A stretch of 15,211 bases of DNA, taken from NCBI GenBank assembly GCA_019308655.1, contig JAFDHS010000023.1, forward strand, positions 1 through 15,211, given 5' to 3'. The translations under genes and the position numbers were made by a program. Positions 6,426 through 13,832 of this stretch are shown here, in pieces. The stretch is from Deltaproteobacteria bacterium (GTDB taxonomy: Bacteria > Desulfobacterota > Desulfobacteria > Desulfobacterales > JAFDHS01). Below the pieces are notes generated by a model that saw only the letters and a program-made list of their open reading frames with translations, was not told the origin of the DNA and did not search any database. Positions within the stretch are counted from its first letter, which is position 1; every line of letters starts with the position of its first letter.

Positions 6426-8362
6426 TCCTTTTTTCCCAAGGATTCCGGCGATGCGTCGGTGCTCTTCGGTGATTTCGATAACCTGAAAGCGGCTGGTGTT
6501 CCCTGAGCAACCACGATAAACCGATCCTCCGATAGCTTTTGAAGGAATTTCATATTCAATGAGGTCCCGTTCTTTTTTACCGAAACCTCCGCCTCGCCTT
6601 TGAGCACCTCAACCGGGGTCAAAGGCGAGCCGGCCAAAAAAAGAAGGGGATGACCGATCAGAAGGGGCAGGGTCTTGTCCAAGTCAAAATAGTAATGGGT
6701 ATCACCATAATAACGGTATTCGCTGACGATGGTATCGCAGATTTTTTTATCCCGGGCGGTAATATACTTGAGATTTTTGCCGCTGTATAACCTGCTCATC
6801 GCCACCGGCCGCCCCTTGGACCAAATCCCTTTAGCGGACAGCTTCTGCTCTTTCGGTTGCAGATCAAGGTTATTGTACTCATAACTGACAAGCCATACCA
6901 GGCGGATGTTGCCGTATCCGGGTTCGGTTTTTTCTTGCGAAACGCTTTTGTCAATAAGTGCCCGCAGACTCTTTTGCCAGGGTTCTTCAGTCTTAACCAT
7001 GGAAATGATCGGCACCGTCCCGTTTTTTTTCCGGATCTTATCGGCAAAATTTTTGTATGCCTTTTTCTCTTTTTTTGTTGAACGGCAGAGAATTTCGGCG
7101 CACTCCATGGCCAGCCACATCAACCCCGCCTTTTTTGCATCGCAAAATATCCGGTCCAATGCGTTAAATTCCTCAACGCTGAGATTACCGTTCAGCCAAT
7201 ACGACGCAAACGTCCAAAAAAATATCAAAAGGGGGTTAACATATGAATGTTGTTCGGAAATGCTCTTCCTCGCCCTTTGCAGTTCACCCTTCTCGATATC
7301 GAGGATCGCCTCAAGAGCGGAATAGATCGACACGGTATAACGACTTTTATATTCGTTGGTTTTCACTTTTTTGATCAACCCGGCAGCCGATTTCAACGAA
7401 GAAGGCGTATGACTCTTCAAAAGTGCCAGGATATAAAACACACCACCAATCCCGGTAAAATAAACGGTCCGTTTTCCTGTCATCTTTCTGTATGCTTTCA
7501 GCTCTTTTCCATAGCTTTCGAGCGCATCCTGCTGCCTGCCTTCAATGAAATGGAGCCATCCGAGTAAGCCGCCGCTGTAGCCGTTACTTTCAAGGATGTT
7601 ACCGATAAGATACCAAGCCTCCTTCAGCCTGCCCGAAAAAATAAGGATGGAAGTCACAAGGTAACCCAACCCTTGTTTTTTATGTCCGGAAATGCTGTCA
7701 AAAAAACCGGGAACCAGAACAGCATCCAGTGCATCACCCATGGGCTCCAGCGATTCCAGATTATGGCTAAGGATGACCAGAAGAGCATCTGTCTGCACTT
7801 CAACAGGAAGGCCGGCAAACCATGGGGCATCAAAAGGTGTGTTGCAAACATGAAGATAGGGATCTCTATGATGATAATCTTGATATAAAAGATAGGTACA
7901 TATCGGTGAATTGACCATCAGGTTATATAATATGCGGCAACGGTCCCCATCACCGGTATGGACTGCGATTTGAAAGTCACGCATCAAAACAGGGCAATCT
8001 TCCCGCTCTACATGCCGGATATTTCTGAGCGGTGCCTCTTCTTGAACCGCATCCACCATGCGTTGATAATCGCCTTGGGCAATGGCAAATCGGATAAGTT
8101 TATTCATAACATGGGGATTACATCGGAATTCTTTATCCAGAAGGTCCAATTCCTCGAGTTTTTTCAGATAAGGCGTCAACTGCCCGACCTTTGTAAATGG
8201 TTCCTCTGGAAAGGGAAGAGTAGTTCTTTTAAAGCTTTTCAATATAGCCGTCCGGTTACGTGGTGCATACATCACCGCGCAAAACTGCAGCAACGTCTGT
8301 TCAAAGAAAGACAGTTTTTCGTAATCTTCAATCAGCATTTTTTCTTTAATATCGTAGTTCAT
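6422..8362 (-). CDS. N-terminal part of the same SNF2-family protein (frameshifted)
   Basis: The 646-residue frame begins MNYDIKEKMLIEDYEKLSFFEQTLLQFCAVMY and is mostly alpha-helical, with TPR-like helical stretches (for example RQQDALESYGKELKAYRKMTG). No enzyme motif is present. This matches the long helical N-terminal region that precedes the SNF2 motor in the ~1,400-residue bacterial proteins. The frame loses sense after DRFIVVAQ (about 6505), where the minus-strand GGG at 6503-6501 would need one more G to continue into FQVIEIT and the motor; its last ~27 residues are out of frame. The start is supported by GGAG at 8370-8367, four bases before the ATG. Either the gene is newly broken or a base was missed in sequencing; if two proteins are made, this one alone has no ATPase. 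Confidence 0.85.
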   Translation of the reverse strand: MNYDIKEKMLIEDYEKLSFFEQTLLQFCAVMYAPRNRTAILKSFKRTTLPFPEEPFTKVGQLTPYLKKLEELDLLDKEFRCNPHVMNKLIRFAIAQGDYQRMVDAVQEEAPLRNIRHVEREDCPVLMRDFQIAVHTGDGDRCRILYNLMVNSPICTYLLYQDYHHRDPYLHVCNTPFDAPWFAGLPVEVQTDALLVILSHNLESLEPMGDALDAVLVPGFFDSISGHKKQGLGYLVTSILIFSGRLKEAWYLIGNILESNGYSGGLLGWLHFIEGRQQDALESYGKELKAYRKMTGKRTVYFTGIGGVFYILALLKSHTPSSLKSAAGLIKKVKTNEYKSRYTVSIYSALEAILDIEKGELQRARKSISEQHSYVNPLLIFFWTFASYWLNGNLSVEEFNALDRIFCDAKKAGLMWLAMECAEILCRSTKKEKKAYKNFADKIRKKNGTVPIISMVKTEEPWQKSLRALIDKSVSQEKTEPGYGNIRLVWLVSYEYNNLDLQPKEQKLSAKGIWSKGRPVAMSRLYSGKNLKYITARDKKICDTIVSEYRYYGDTHYYFDLDKTLPLLIGHPLLFLAGSPLTPVEVLKGEAEVSVKKNGTSLNMKFLQKLSEDRFIVVAQGTPAAFRLSKSPKSTDASPESLGKKD

Positions 8363-8391
8363 TTTTCTCCATGTTTCCGAAATAATAATCG

Positions 8392-8422
8392 ATCATATGC
8401 GTCATACTGGGAATTGTCTCAA
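8392..8422 (-). promoter_or_regulatory. Candidate promoter for the helicase gene
   Basis: On the minus strand TTGAGA (8422-8417) and TATGAT (8397-8392) resemble -35 and -10 boxes, 30 bases before the start codon. The 19-base spacer is longer than ideal, so this is tentative. Confidence 0.3.
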
Positions 8423-8760
8423 AGCTTTTTAACTCCCGTGCCGAAAAGTCCCTTGCGAATCTATGATTCAGGAGGGGTCGTTGACTTATTCAGCATCAAT
8501 AAGTTTTAGTCAAGCCCCAGGTTAATGCAGCGTGGGGACTTAATTCTTTATATTTTCGTAAATATCGAAGTGTAGAACAGGTAAACGGGGTTGTTGTAAG
8601 ATTTTTTGCCACAGTTGTTAATATACCTGCATATATAGTGGTTTCACCCTATCAAAATAAGGCGTTCCCCTCATATACAAAAGCGATCAAATAATTCATT
8701 CTATCAGAAAAAATCAAGTCCCTGTTTCAGAATTTCCTGTTTCTAACTCTGGTAAATGAT
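8423..8760. other. Intergenic stretch without a recognisable gene
   Basis: AT-rich DNA between the helicase gene and the integrase wreck. I see only one imperfect hairpin, AAGCCCCA (8512-8519) against TGGGGACTT (8533-8541) with a bulged A, without a convincing T-tract. Given the neighbouring integrase fragment, the missing N-terminal integrase DNA or an old attI site may once have been here, but neither can be read. Confidence 0.4.
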
Positions 8761-9036
8761 CCCAGTACTCCAAAGGGATGGCGGTACTAATGGGTTTTTC
8801 CCCACTAAAAACCGGCGAGGAAGGGCGCCATCATGCGCATGAAACAATTCTTCAACGGGCCGTGAAAGAAGCTGTCCCCAATGCCGGAGTGGTAAAGCAT
8901 GTCGATTACCATACCTTCCGGCATTCCTTTGCCACACATCTGCTTGAAACAGGCTACGACATCCATACTGTCCAGGAAATTCTTGGCCACAAATAAAGAT
9001 CTCAGCATGACCATGATTTACAGCCTTGTCCACCTA
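8761..9036 (+). pseudogene. Integron-type tyrosine integrase (IntI-like), degraded C-terminal fragment
   Basis: Three reading frames together give the C-terminus of an integron integrase: PKGWRY-stop-WVFP from 8761, then TGEEGRHHAHETILQRAVKE, HTFRHSFATHLLETGYD, VQEILGHK up to 8993, then DLSMTMIYSLVH from 8998. The HxxR (HTFR), LGH and tyrosine nucleophile (MIY) signatures of tyrosine recombinases are all visible, and GRHHxHE is the stretch typical of IntI. An in-frame TAA after WRY, a frameshift before TGEEG, a TAA after LGHK and another frameshift before DLS show it is dead. The N-terminal core-binding domain is absent. The fragment reads rightward, away from the attC-like sites at 997-2028, so the present order is not a standard integron layout. 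Confidence 0.75.
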
Positions 9037-9071
9037 ATAATATTAAAAACCCTTAAAAACAGGAGAAGGGA

Positions 9072-9869
9072 ATGTCAAAAACTCTACGCCGATTAAAAGC
9101 AGATCCAGATGTCGTGGGCCTGCAACACCTCTTGTCATCTCATGGGTATTTTAAGGACCGCACCCCACCCAATGGAATATTTGAGGACGTCACTCATGAA
9201 AATGTAGTGCTGTTTCAGTTACAACACATCGATGAACAAGGTATTCCTCTGGAGCCAGATGGGATCGTAGGCAAAAAAACATGGTGGGCTCTGGAAAACC
9301 CAAGTGGTGATGCTCAACGCAATCATTTCCAGCCAATTATTCCAGACGGTTTGACGACGAAGCGGCGTCAACTTCTTGAGATGATTTATGAGGAACATGC
9401 AAAACCCGTTTTTGAAGTTCCGGATGGGTCAAATCGAAGTCTCGACATTGATGGCTATTGGGGTCAAACCGGTGTCATCGGACAACCTTGGTGCTGCGCG
9501 TTTGTATCTTGGGCATTGAATGAAGTGCTCGGAATCTATCCAATAGAAGGTAAACACCATTTAGGCGTGCAAAACATGTGGAGGGCGGCCCGTCGTGCAG
9601 AAATGGACACGTCTGATCCCAAACCCGGCGATGTTTTTATTCAGATAAAATCAGGAGGTAAAGGCCATACTGGATTTGTAGTTGGTGTGTCGACAAATGC
9701 TAAGTCAATCTATACCGGGGAGGCTAATTGTGGAAACCGGTTAAAAATAGGTCAGCGGAAAAGAAGCTCGATAAACCATTTTATTGACTGCATCAAAGAC
9801 GAGCAAACGATGGAATTCAGTCGAAGCAAATTTGACGTGCAAACTGTTGATGCCCAAGGGACAGGTTGA
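9072..9869 (+). CDS. Peptidoglycan-binding plus CHAP-domain cell-wall hydrolase
   Basis: A 265-residue protein. Residues ~10-75 form a PG_binding_1-type repeat region (VVGLQHLLSSHGYF ... PDGIVGKKTWWAL) that would anchor to peptidoglycan. Residues ~125-240 are a CHAP amidase/endopeptidase domain: Cys141 in QPWCCAFVSWAL, His199 in GKGHTGFVVG, and the downstream TGEANCGN that usually supplies the third polar residue. No signal peptide or membrane segment is visible, so it resembles an endolysin or an effector released by another route. AGGAGA at 9061-9066 supports the ATG. No holin, phage structural gene or secretion gene is nearby, and the gene follows the integrase wreck, so it may be a transferred solitary gene. 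The last ~20 residues may be altered, since the frame runs into a mosaic region. Confidence 0.8.
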   Translation: MSKTLRRLKADPDVVGLQHLLSSHGYFKDRTPPNGIFEDVTHENVVLFQLQHIDEQGIPLEPDGIVGKKTWWALENPSGDAQRNHFQPIIPDGLTTKRRQLLEMIYEEHAKPVFEVPDGSNRSLDIDGYWGQTGVIGQPWCCAFVSWALNEVLGIYPIEGKHHLGVQNMWRAARRAEMDTSDPKPGDVFIQIKSGGKGHTGFVVGVSTNAKSIYTGEANCGNRLKIGQRKRSSINHFIDCIKDEQTMEFSRSKFDVQTVDAQGTG

Positions 9870-9903
9870 GGTCCATATCGATTATTCTAAATACTCCAAT
9901 CAA

Positions 9904-10239
9904 ATGGACGCAAAAAAAGCAGCGCTGCTTAGTTTAAATGATAGGGCAAAGCTGGAAGTGCCTGCATCAGGCGAGGATTTAAACACGTTCGTTCGAAACA
10001 ACGCCTGGGGCCACCACGCCTCCTGCACCTGCAAAATCGGCGACGACATCATCCGTACCTGGACGAGCGACGATTTCGCTGTGCACGGCGAAGAGGTGCG
10101 GGGAGATTGGACGATCCACATCGTGGACAAGGCCTCCGCCGACGTGGGCCGGTTGCTGCATTGGCAGCTTCGCGTGCGTGACCTCGCTCGGGTGGACCAA
10201 GGCCAATTAAATGCCTGGTCATTGAAAATCTGGTACTAA
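9904..10239 (+). CDS. Chimeric ORF: GMC-oxidoreductase tail fused to a P domain
   Basis: The frame is open from 9784 inside the previous gene; ATG 9904 is the first reasonable start after that gene's stop, but no clear ribosome binding site precedes it. The first part, PASGEDLNTFVRNNAWGHHASCTCKIG, matches the C-terminal region of GMC oxidoreductases (flavin alcohol dehydrogenases), where the WGHH histidine is catalytic. The second part, TWTSDDFAVHGEEVRGDWTIHIVDKASADVGRLLHWQLRVR, matches a proprotein-convertase P domain, usually at the C-terminus of secreted subtilases, and a shorter P-domain-like ending (ARVDQGQLNAWSLKI) follows. Neither partner is complete. GC content rises sharply near 10000. 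This is best read as remnants of different genes joined in frame; expression is doubtful. Confidence 0.5.
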   Translation: MDAKKAALLSLNDRAKLEVPASGEDLNTFVRNNAWGHHASCTCKIGDDIIRTWTSDDFAVHGEEVRGDWTIHIVDKASADVGRLLHWQLRVRDLARVDQGQLNAWSLKIWY

Positions 10240-10311
10240 GTCAGCTGTTGAGAAAAGGGGTCGAGTACAGGTTTCATCTTTAATTATTTCCAGGGTGCCC
10301 CCCTCGATCCC

Positions 10312-10348
10312 AGGACCATCTCATTTGGAATTCAAATGAGATGGTCCT
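10312..10348. repeat. Perfect 16-bp inverted repeat (hairpin)
   Basis: AGGACCATCTCATTTG (10312-10327) pairs completely with CAAATGAGATGGTCCT (10333-10348) around the loop GAATT. No T-tract follows on either strand, so it is not a typical intrinsic terminator. It lies 20 bases before the -35 box of the following promoter and may be an operator, a barrier between transcription units, or a small palindromic element. A weaker pair, GGGTCGAG (about 10259-10266) with CTCGATCCC (about 10303-10311), lies just to its left. Confidence 0.8.
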
Positions 10349-10367
10349 ACAGATTCATGGAATTTGT

Positions 10368-10396
10368 TTGACACACACGCCTGTTTTTTCTATACT
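10368..10396 (+). promoter_or_regulatory. Consensus sigma70-type promoter
   Basis: TTGACA (10368-10373), a 17-base spacer, and TATACT (10391-10396) match the housekeeping promoter consensus at eleven of twelve positions. Transcription would start near 10403 and give a leader of about 55 bases before the ATG at 10458. It is well placed to drive the three following genes. Confidence 0.75.
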
Positions 10397-10457
10397 TTAT
10401 AACCTTTTAAAAAATATAGCATTTTTTTGCAAACTATTAAATTTTCTATCCTCTCTT

Positions 10458-10994
10458 ATGGCTAAAATAATTAATCTTCAAAAATATCAGACAAGAGTGG
10501 TCGAGCAAAGGGGCTTTAACCCGTGGCTAAAACGCTTTGGAGAATCCTACGGTCAAACCACCAGGCTTTCAGATATTTCGGACGGGACCCTCTATTTTCT
10601 TGCCGTGCCCGGAGAATTGGGCAATGTTGCCTTTTACGAACTGATAATGGGTATCCTGGACCTTGGGGAAGCTTCGGAATTCCATGAGATTGACAGAGAC
10701 AAACAAATGCAGGTTATGGATATCCATCTTTTTTTAGTGGATATAGTACGGTTTGAAATGATGCATCGATTGGGATGGATCGATAAATTACCCTGTGAAG
10801 GATACAGCCTTCTTGAAATGGTCCAGGACTTTGACAAGCTAAAGCTGAAATGCAAGGGCAAGCCGCCGGCGCTTTTGGAAACCCACCCGGACTACCATGT
10901 TTACAAGGAACTCATCCGAAAAGACAAAGAATCCTTCATACGCCGCCTGCTCAATAATGCACTTGAAACCTTCAATAAAAAAATAGAATCATAA
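10458..10994 (+). CDS. Conserved hypothetical protein, first gene of a three-gene operon
   Basis: I chose ATG 10458 (MAKIINLQKYQTRVVEQRGFNPWLKRFGESYG), giving 178 residues; the longer frame from 10341 would start in a hairpin upstream of the promoter. No good Shine-Dalgarno precedes it. The protein is soluble and mostly helical. A central segment, DGTLYFLAVPGELGNVAFYELIMGILDLG, is followed by a long helix (QVMDIHLFLVDIVRFEMMHRLGWI) and a basic C-terminus. I do not recognise a named domain; the sequence is reminiscent of proteins conserved in sulfate-reducing deltaproteobacteria. It is followed after 59 bases by the next gene on the same strand. Confidence 0.7.
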   Translation: MAKIINLQKYQTRVVEQRGFNPWLKRFGESYGQTTRLSDISDGTLYFLAVPGELGNVAFYELIMGILDLGEASEFHEIDRDKQMQVMDIHLFLVDIVRFEMMHRLGWIDKLPCEGYSLLEMVQDFDKLKLKCKGKPPALLETHPDYHVYKELIRKDKESFIRRLLNNALETFNKKIES

Positions 10995-11053
10995 CGTTAT
11001 TCGCTGTTCTGTTTGTTTGCGTTTTTTTCGACACATGTCTTCTTCCATTCACT

Positions 11054-12013
11054 ATGAGAAAACACCTTGTCACCATCGGTTTTTCATCTCACCGCGCCGA
11101 AGCCCTGCCATTTATCCAAAATGAAATGCGGCGACATCAGACGATTGTACTTGAAGAAGCATCGAATCCCAATTTTTCGGCCATGCTGAATGGCAGTTTT
11201 CCCATTGATGACTATTTAATGGAGAGTGACTCAGGTTTTCCCGAATTTGAACGCCTGATGTGCCCAACCCTCAGGGAACTTCACAAAAAAGGGCATCAGA
11301 TCGTACAGATCGAACCTTATCTGGATATCCTCCTTAAAATCCATAATCTTTTTGCTGAAGGAAAAACGCCTGAAGATATCGTAAAAATAGCGGCTTTAAA
11401 AAAGGTTTACGAGGCGGAAAAGCGGGCTACCGGTGCCTTGATCAGTTATTATGCCTACAGCATGGAAACCGACTTTGATCACGTGGTAACATCGGTAAAA
11501 GACTTTGCCCGGGCCGATGCCAAGCGCCTTTTGCTTCAGGCACGTCTGCGAGCTGAGGCCATTGTACCCATGATTAAGACTGATACGGATATATACATTG
11601 AATCCGGTTACATCCACTATCCCCTTTATCTCAGCCTTCGCCGTAAGCTTGCCCCCGACCGGAAAATTCACGTTATTTTTCATCTCCAGCCTGTGGTCAA
11701 GCGTTTAAAAGCAAAACGTAGGAATATGGGACCGGGAGATATTCTTACCCTTTATTATTCCTTCACTTCAGGTCTTGACGAGAATTGGGCCAATCTGCCG
11801 GCGGCCCGGAGTCTTATCTACATTAAGCTGCTTCAAAAGGACGAGATGCTTCCCGGTCCATCGGATGCCCCTCACAGCGAAGATGAAGCCCTGGTCAACA
11901 AACTGATAGATGATTTGGAATTTGAAGATTGCAGAAAGATTTTTGGGAAAATCCGTTTTAAAAAGCGAAAAGATGCCCTGAGTTTGGTAAAGGACTACAT
12001 TGATGAACTATGA
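11054..12013 (+). CDS. Conserved hypothetical protein, second gene of the operon
   Basis: A 319-residue soluble protein. The N-terminus reads HLVTIGFSSHRAEALPFIQNEM, then IVLEEASNPNF and IDDYLMESDSGFPEFERL, HKKGHQIVQIEPYLDILL, a helical middle, and a predicted strand/helix block ESGYIHYPLYLSLRRKL, with a basic KRLKAKRRN segment near residue 220. The acidic LEEASNP segment and the later EPYL recall at a distance the glutamate motifs of TraB/GumN-like proteins, but I would not assign it. No Shine-Dalgarno is evident before the ATG. Its 3' end overlaps the start of the flavoprotein gene by 11 bases, which strongly suggests translational coupling and a shared role with that enzyme. Confidence 0.75.
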   Translation: MRKHLVTIGFSSHRAEALPFIQNEMRRHQTIVLEEASNPNFSAMLNGSFPIDDYLMESDSGFPEFERLMCPTLRELHKKGHQIVQIEPYLDILLKIHNLFAEGKTPEDIVKIAALKKVYEAEKRATGALISYYAYSMETDFDHVVTSVKDFARADAKRLLLQARLRAEAIVPMIKTDTDIYIESGYIHYPLYLSLRRKLAPDRKIHVIFHLQPVVKRLKAKRRNMGPGDILTLYYSFTSGLDENWANLPAARSLIYIKLLQKDEMLPGPSDAPHSEDEALVNKLIDDLEFEDCRKIFGKIRFKKRKDALSLVKDYIDEL

Positions 12014-13349
12014 AGTGATTATTGTCGGTGCCGGCCCGGCCGGTATCTTTGCCGCCCTGACCCTGGCCGATGCAGGCATTCAACGGGTCCTTTTGCTGGA
12101 ACGGGGAAAAGATCTCAGCAAGCGCCAACGCCACAACTCGGAAGACATGCTCTGTGGCTGGGGAGGTGCCGGCGCTTACAGCGATGGGAAATTGACCCTT
12201 TCTGCTGAAATCGGCGGATTGTTAAATGAATTTACAGAAAAGAAAGCCCTTGACCAGCTCCTTAAAAAAACAGATGAAATTTATGTGGCCCATGGAGCTC
12301 CGGATATTTTTTTTGGGGCCCAGTCCCCTCAAATAGAAGAGATCGCCGATCGTGCCCGGCTGGCTGAAATGGAGCTGATTCCTTTCCCTATCCGCCATAT
12401 CGGCACGGAAAACTGCCGGATTGTCCTGGACCGTTTGCGGGAATCGGTTGCCGGACGTGTGGAAATCCGCACAGGCTGCCATGTTCAAAATATTCGGGTT
12501 GAAAACGGGAAGGTTCAAGGCGTAGAACTGGCTGACGGGCAAGTCCTTTCCAGCCGGTTTGTTGTGGCGGCTCCGGGCCGATCAGGAGCGGCCTGGATGA
12601 AGCAGCAGGCGGATGCACTGAAGCTTAAAATCAATCCAAGTCCTGTTGATCTGGGCGTTCGTGTGGAATTACCGGCAACGGTTCTCAAAAAAATCACGGA
12701 TGTGATCTATGAATCCAAACTGATCTATTACTCCAAAACCTTTGATGACAAAGTGCGGACTTTCTGCATGAACCCTTATGGTGAGGTGGTGACCGAAAAA
12801 AATAATGGAGTCATCACCGTAAACGGTCACAGCTACGCTGAAAAAAGAAGTGAAAACACGAATTTTGCCATCCTGGTCAGCAGCGCTTTTACAGAACCCT
12901 TTGATGATCCCATTGCTTACGGTCTTTACATTGCAGGACTGGCAAATCTTATAGGAAAAGGCGCAATCGTTCAGCGCTTGGGAGATCTTCTGGCAGGCCG
13001 CCGGAGCACGCCGACACGTATGGAACACTGCCTGACCCGGCCCACGCTTACCGATGCAACCCCGGGCGATTTGGGTTTTGTATTCCCCTACCGCCACATG
13101 ACGAGTATTATTGAGATGCTCCAGGCCATGGACCGTTTGGCTCCGGGTGTCTCCTCGCGTCATACCCTTCTTTACGGCGTAGAGGTAAAGTTTTACTCCA
13201 ACCGGATTAAAGTCTCTCCCGAACTGGAGACGGAAGTGACCAATTTATTTGCCATTGGCGATGGTACGGGCATTACGCGAGGCCTTATTCAGGCCTCGGC
13301 AAGCGGGATTCTGGCCGGCCGGGCCATTGCGGACAAAGCCGGATTTTAG
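12003..13349 (+). CDS. FAD-dependent dehydrogenase (COG2509-type)
   Basis: A ~448-residue flavoprotein. The N-terminal dinucleotide-binding motif VIIVGAGPAGIFAALTLADAG (residues 5-25) with LLERG closing the second strand binds the ADP part of FAD. A glycine-rich GWGGAGAYSDGKLTL follows near residue 52, then VVAAPGRSGAAWM, and the C-terminal FAD-binding GDGTGITRGLIQASASGILAGRAIA. The length and the GGAGAYSDGKL and TRGLIQA blocks fit the uncharacterised FAD-dependent dehydrogenases of COG2509. Substrate unknown; cytoplasmic, no signal peptide. ATG 12003 is chosen because AAAGGA lies at 11989-11994, eight bases upstream; a TTG at 12000 directly precedes it. It overlaps the previous gene. Confidence 0.88.
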   Translation: MNYEVIIVGAGPAGIFAALTLADAGIQRVLLLERGKDLSKRQRHNSEDMLCGWGGAGAYSDGKLTLSAEIGGLLNEFTEKKALDQLLKKTDEIYVAHGAPDIFFGAQSPQIEEIADRARLAEMELIPFPIRHIGTENCRIVLDRLRESVAGRVEIRTGCHVQNIRVENGKVQGVELADGQVLSSRFVVAAPGRSGAAWMKQQADALKLKINPSPVDLGVRVELPATVLKKITDVIYESKLIYYSKTFDDKVRTFCMNPYGEVVTEKNNGVITVNGHSYAEKRSENTNFAILVSSAFTEPFDDPIAYGLYIAGLANLIGKGAIVQRLGDLLAGRRSTPTRMEHCLTRPTLTDATPGDLGFVFPYRHMTSIIEMLQAMDRLAPGVSSRHTLLYGVEVKFYSNRIKVSPELETEVTNLFAIGDGTGITRGLIQASASGILAGRAIADKAGF

Positions 13350-13363
13350 CTCCTCTCTTTCAT

Positions 13364-13712
13364 TTGCGCCACTGGCTTTCAGCGGAAGATAAAGCAGATA
13401 GCCACAGCAAAGAAAAAGATGCCGAGTTTACTCCCGAGCATAAGATCAACCTGGATGCGGGATATCTGACCGACTTCGGCCTGGGCCTGTTTCTGCAGGC
13501 CTCCTACACAGCGGACCAAATCGAATATTATAAAGAAAACAAGAAGGATAAAGAGGAAAAAGTTCGGAGTAAGTTATAAACCGCCCCACGTAGAAAAGAT
13601 CGGAATGGAATTATTTGCAGAGGGGAAAAATCTAACGGATAAAAACTATGACGAAGGCAGTGGGTCCATGCCGGGAAGAAGCTTTTTGGCCGGTATAACG
13701 CTTTCTTATTAA
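13364..13712 (+). pseudogene. C-terminal remnant of a TonB-dependent outer-membrane receptor
   Basis: One frame encodes beta-barrel strands (EHKINLDAGYLTDFGLGLFLQASYTADQIEYY) up to KDKEEK; the adjacent frame then continues KFGVSYKPPHVEKIGMELFAEGKNLTDKNY, a stretch with the PGRSFLAGITLSY ending and stop TAA at 13710-13712. LFAEGKNLTDKNY followed by a PGR...L.Y terminus is diagnostic for the last strands of TonB-dependent receptors. The frames join at an A5 run (13557-13561), where one A fewer restores the frame. No plug domain, TonB box or signal peptide exists upstream; the fragment starts shortly after the flavoprotein stop. It is a truncated, non-functional leftover. Confidence 0.8.
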
Positions 13713-13760
13713 TCAAAATCTCAATAGAATATAACAACCTTTTTGTGTAGAGATAACATA

Positions 13761-13811
13761 GCAGGTGTGGGTTTTAATGGTACGACGGTTTGCGGACAAA
13801 TCCACACCTGC
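13761..13811. repeat. Inverted repeat between two convergent coding regions
   Basis: GCAGGTGTGG (13761-13770) pairs with CCACACCTGC (13802-13811), and TTT with AAA three to four bases further in after one mismatch, leaving a loop of about 24 bases. It lies between the rightward receptor remnant and the leftward TiaS-like gene. Neither strand has a T-tract directly after the stem, so a bidirectional terminator is possible but unproven. Confidence 0.6.
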
Positions 13812-13832
13812 AAAATCGGAAAAAGGTTACAT

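Noticed and set aside
8512..8541. Hairpin AAGCCCCA/TGGGGACTT as terminator or attI
   Set aside because: Bulged stem, no following T-tract, and no integrase core match that could be defended.
10341..10457. N-terminal extension of the first operon gene from ATG 10341
   Set aside because: This start lies in the hairpin and upstream of the consensus promoter, so it would not be in the transcript.
13761..13811. Cobalamin or other riboswitch near the TonB-receptor remnant
   Set aside because: No conserved riboswitch core is visible, and the element lies downstream, not upstream, of coding DNA.
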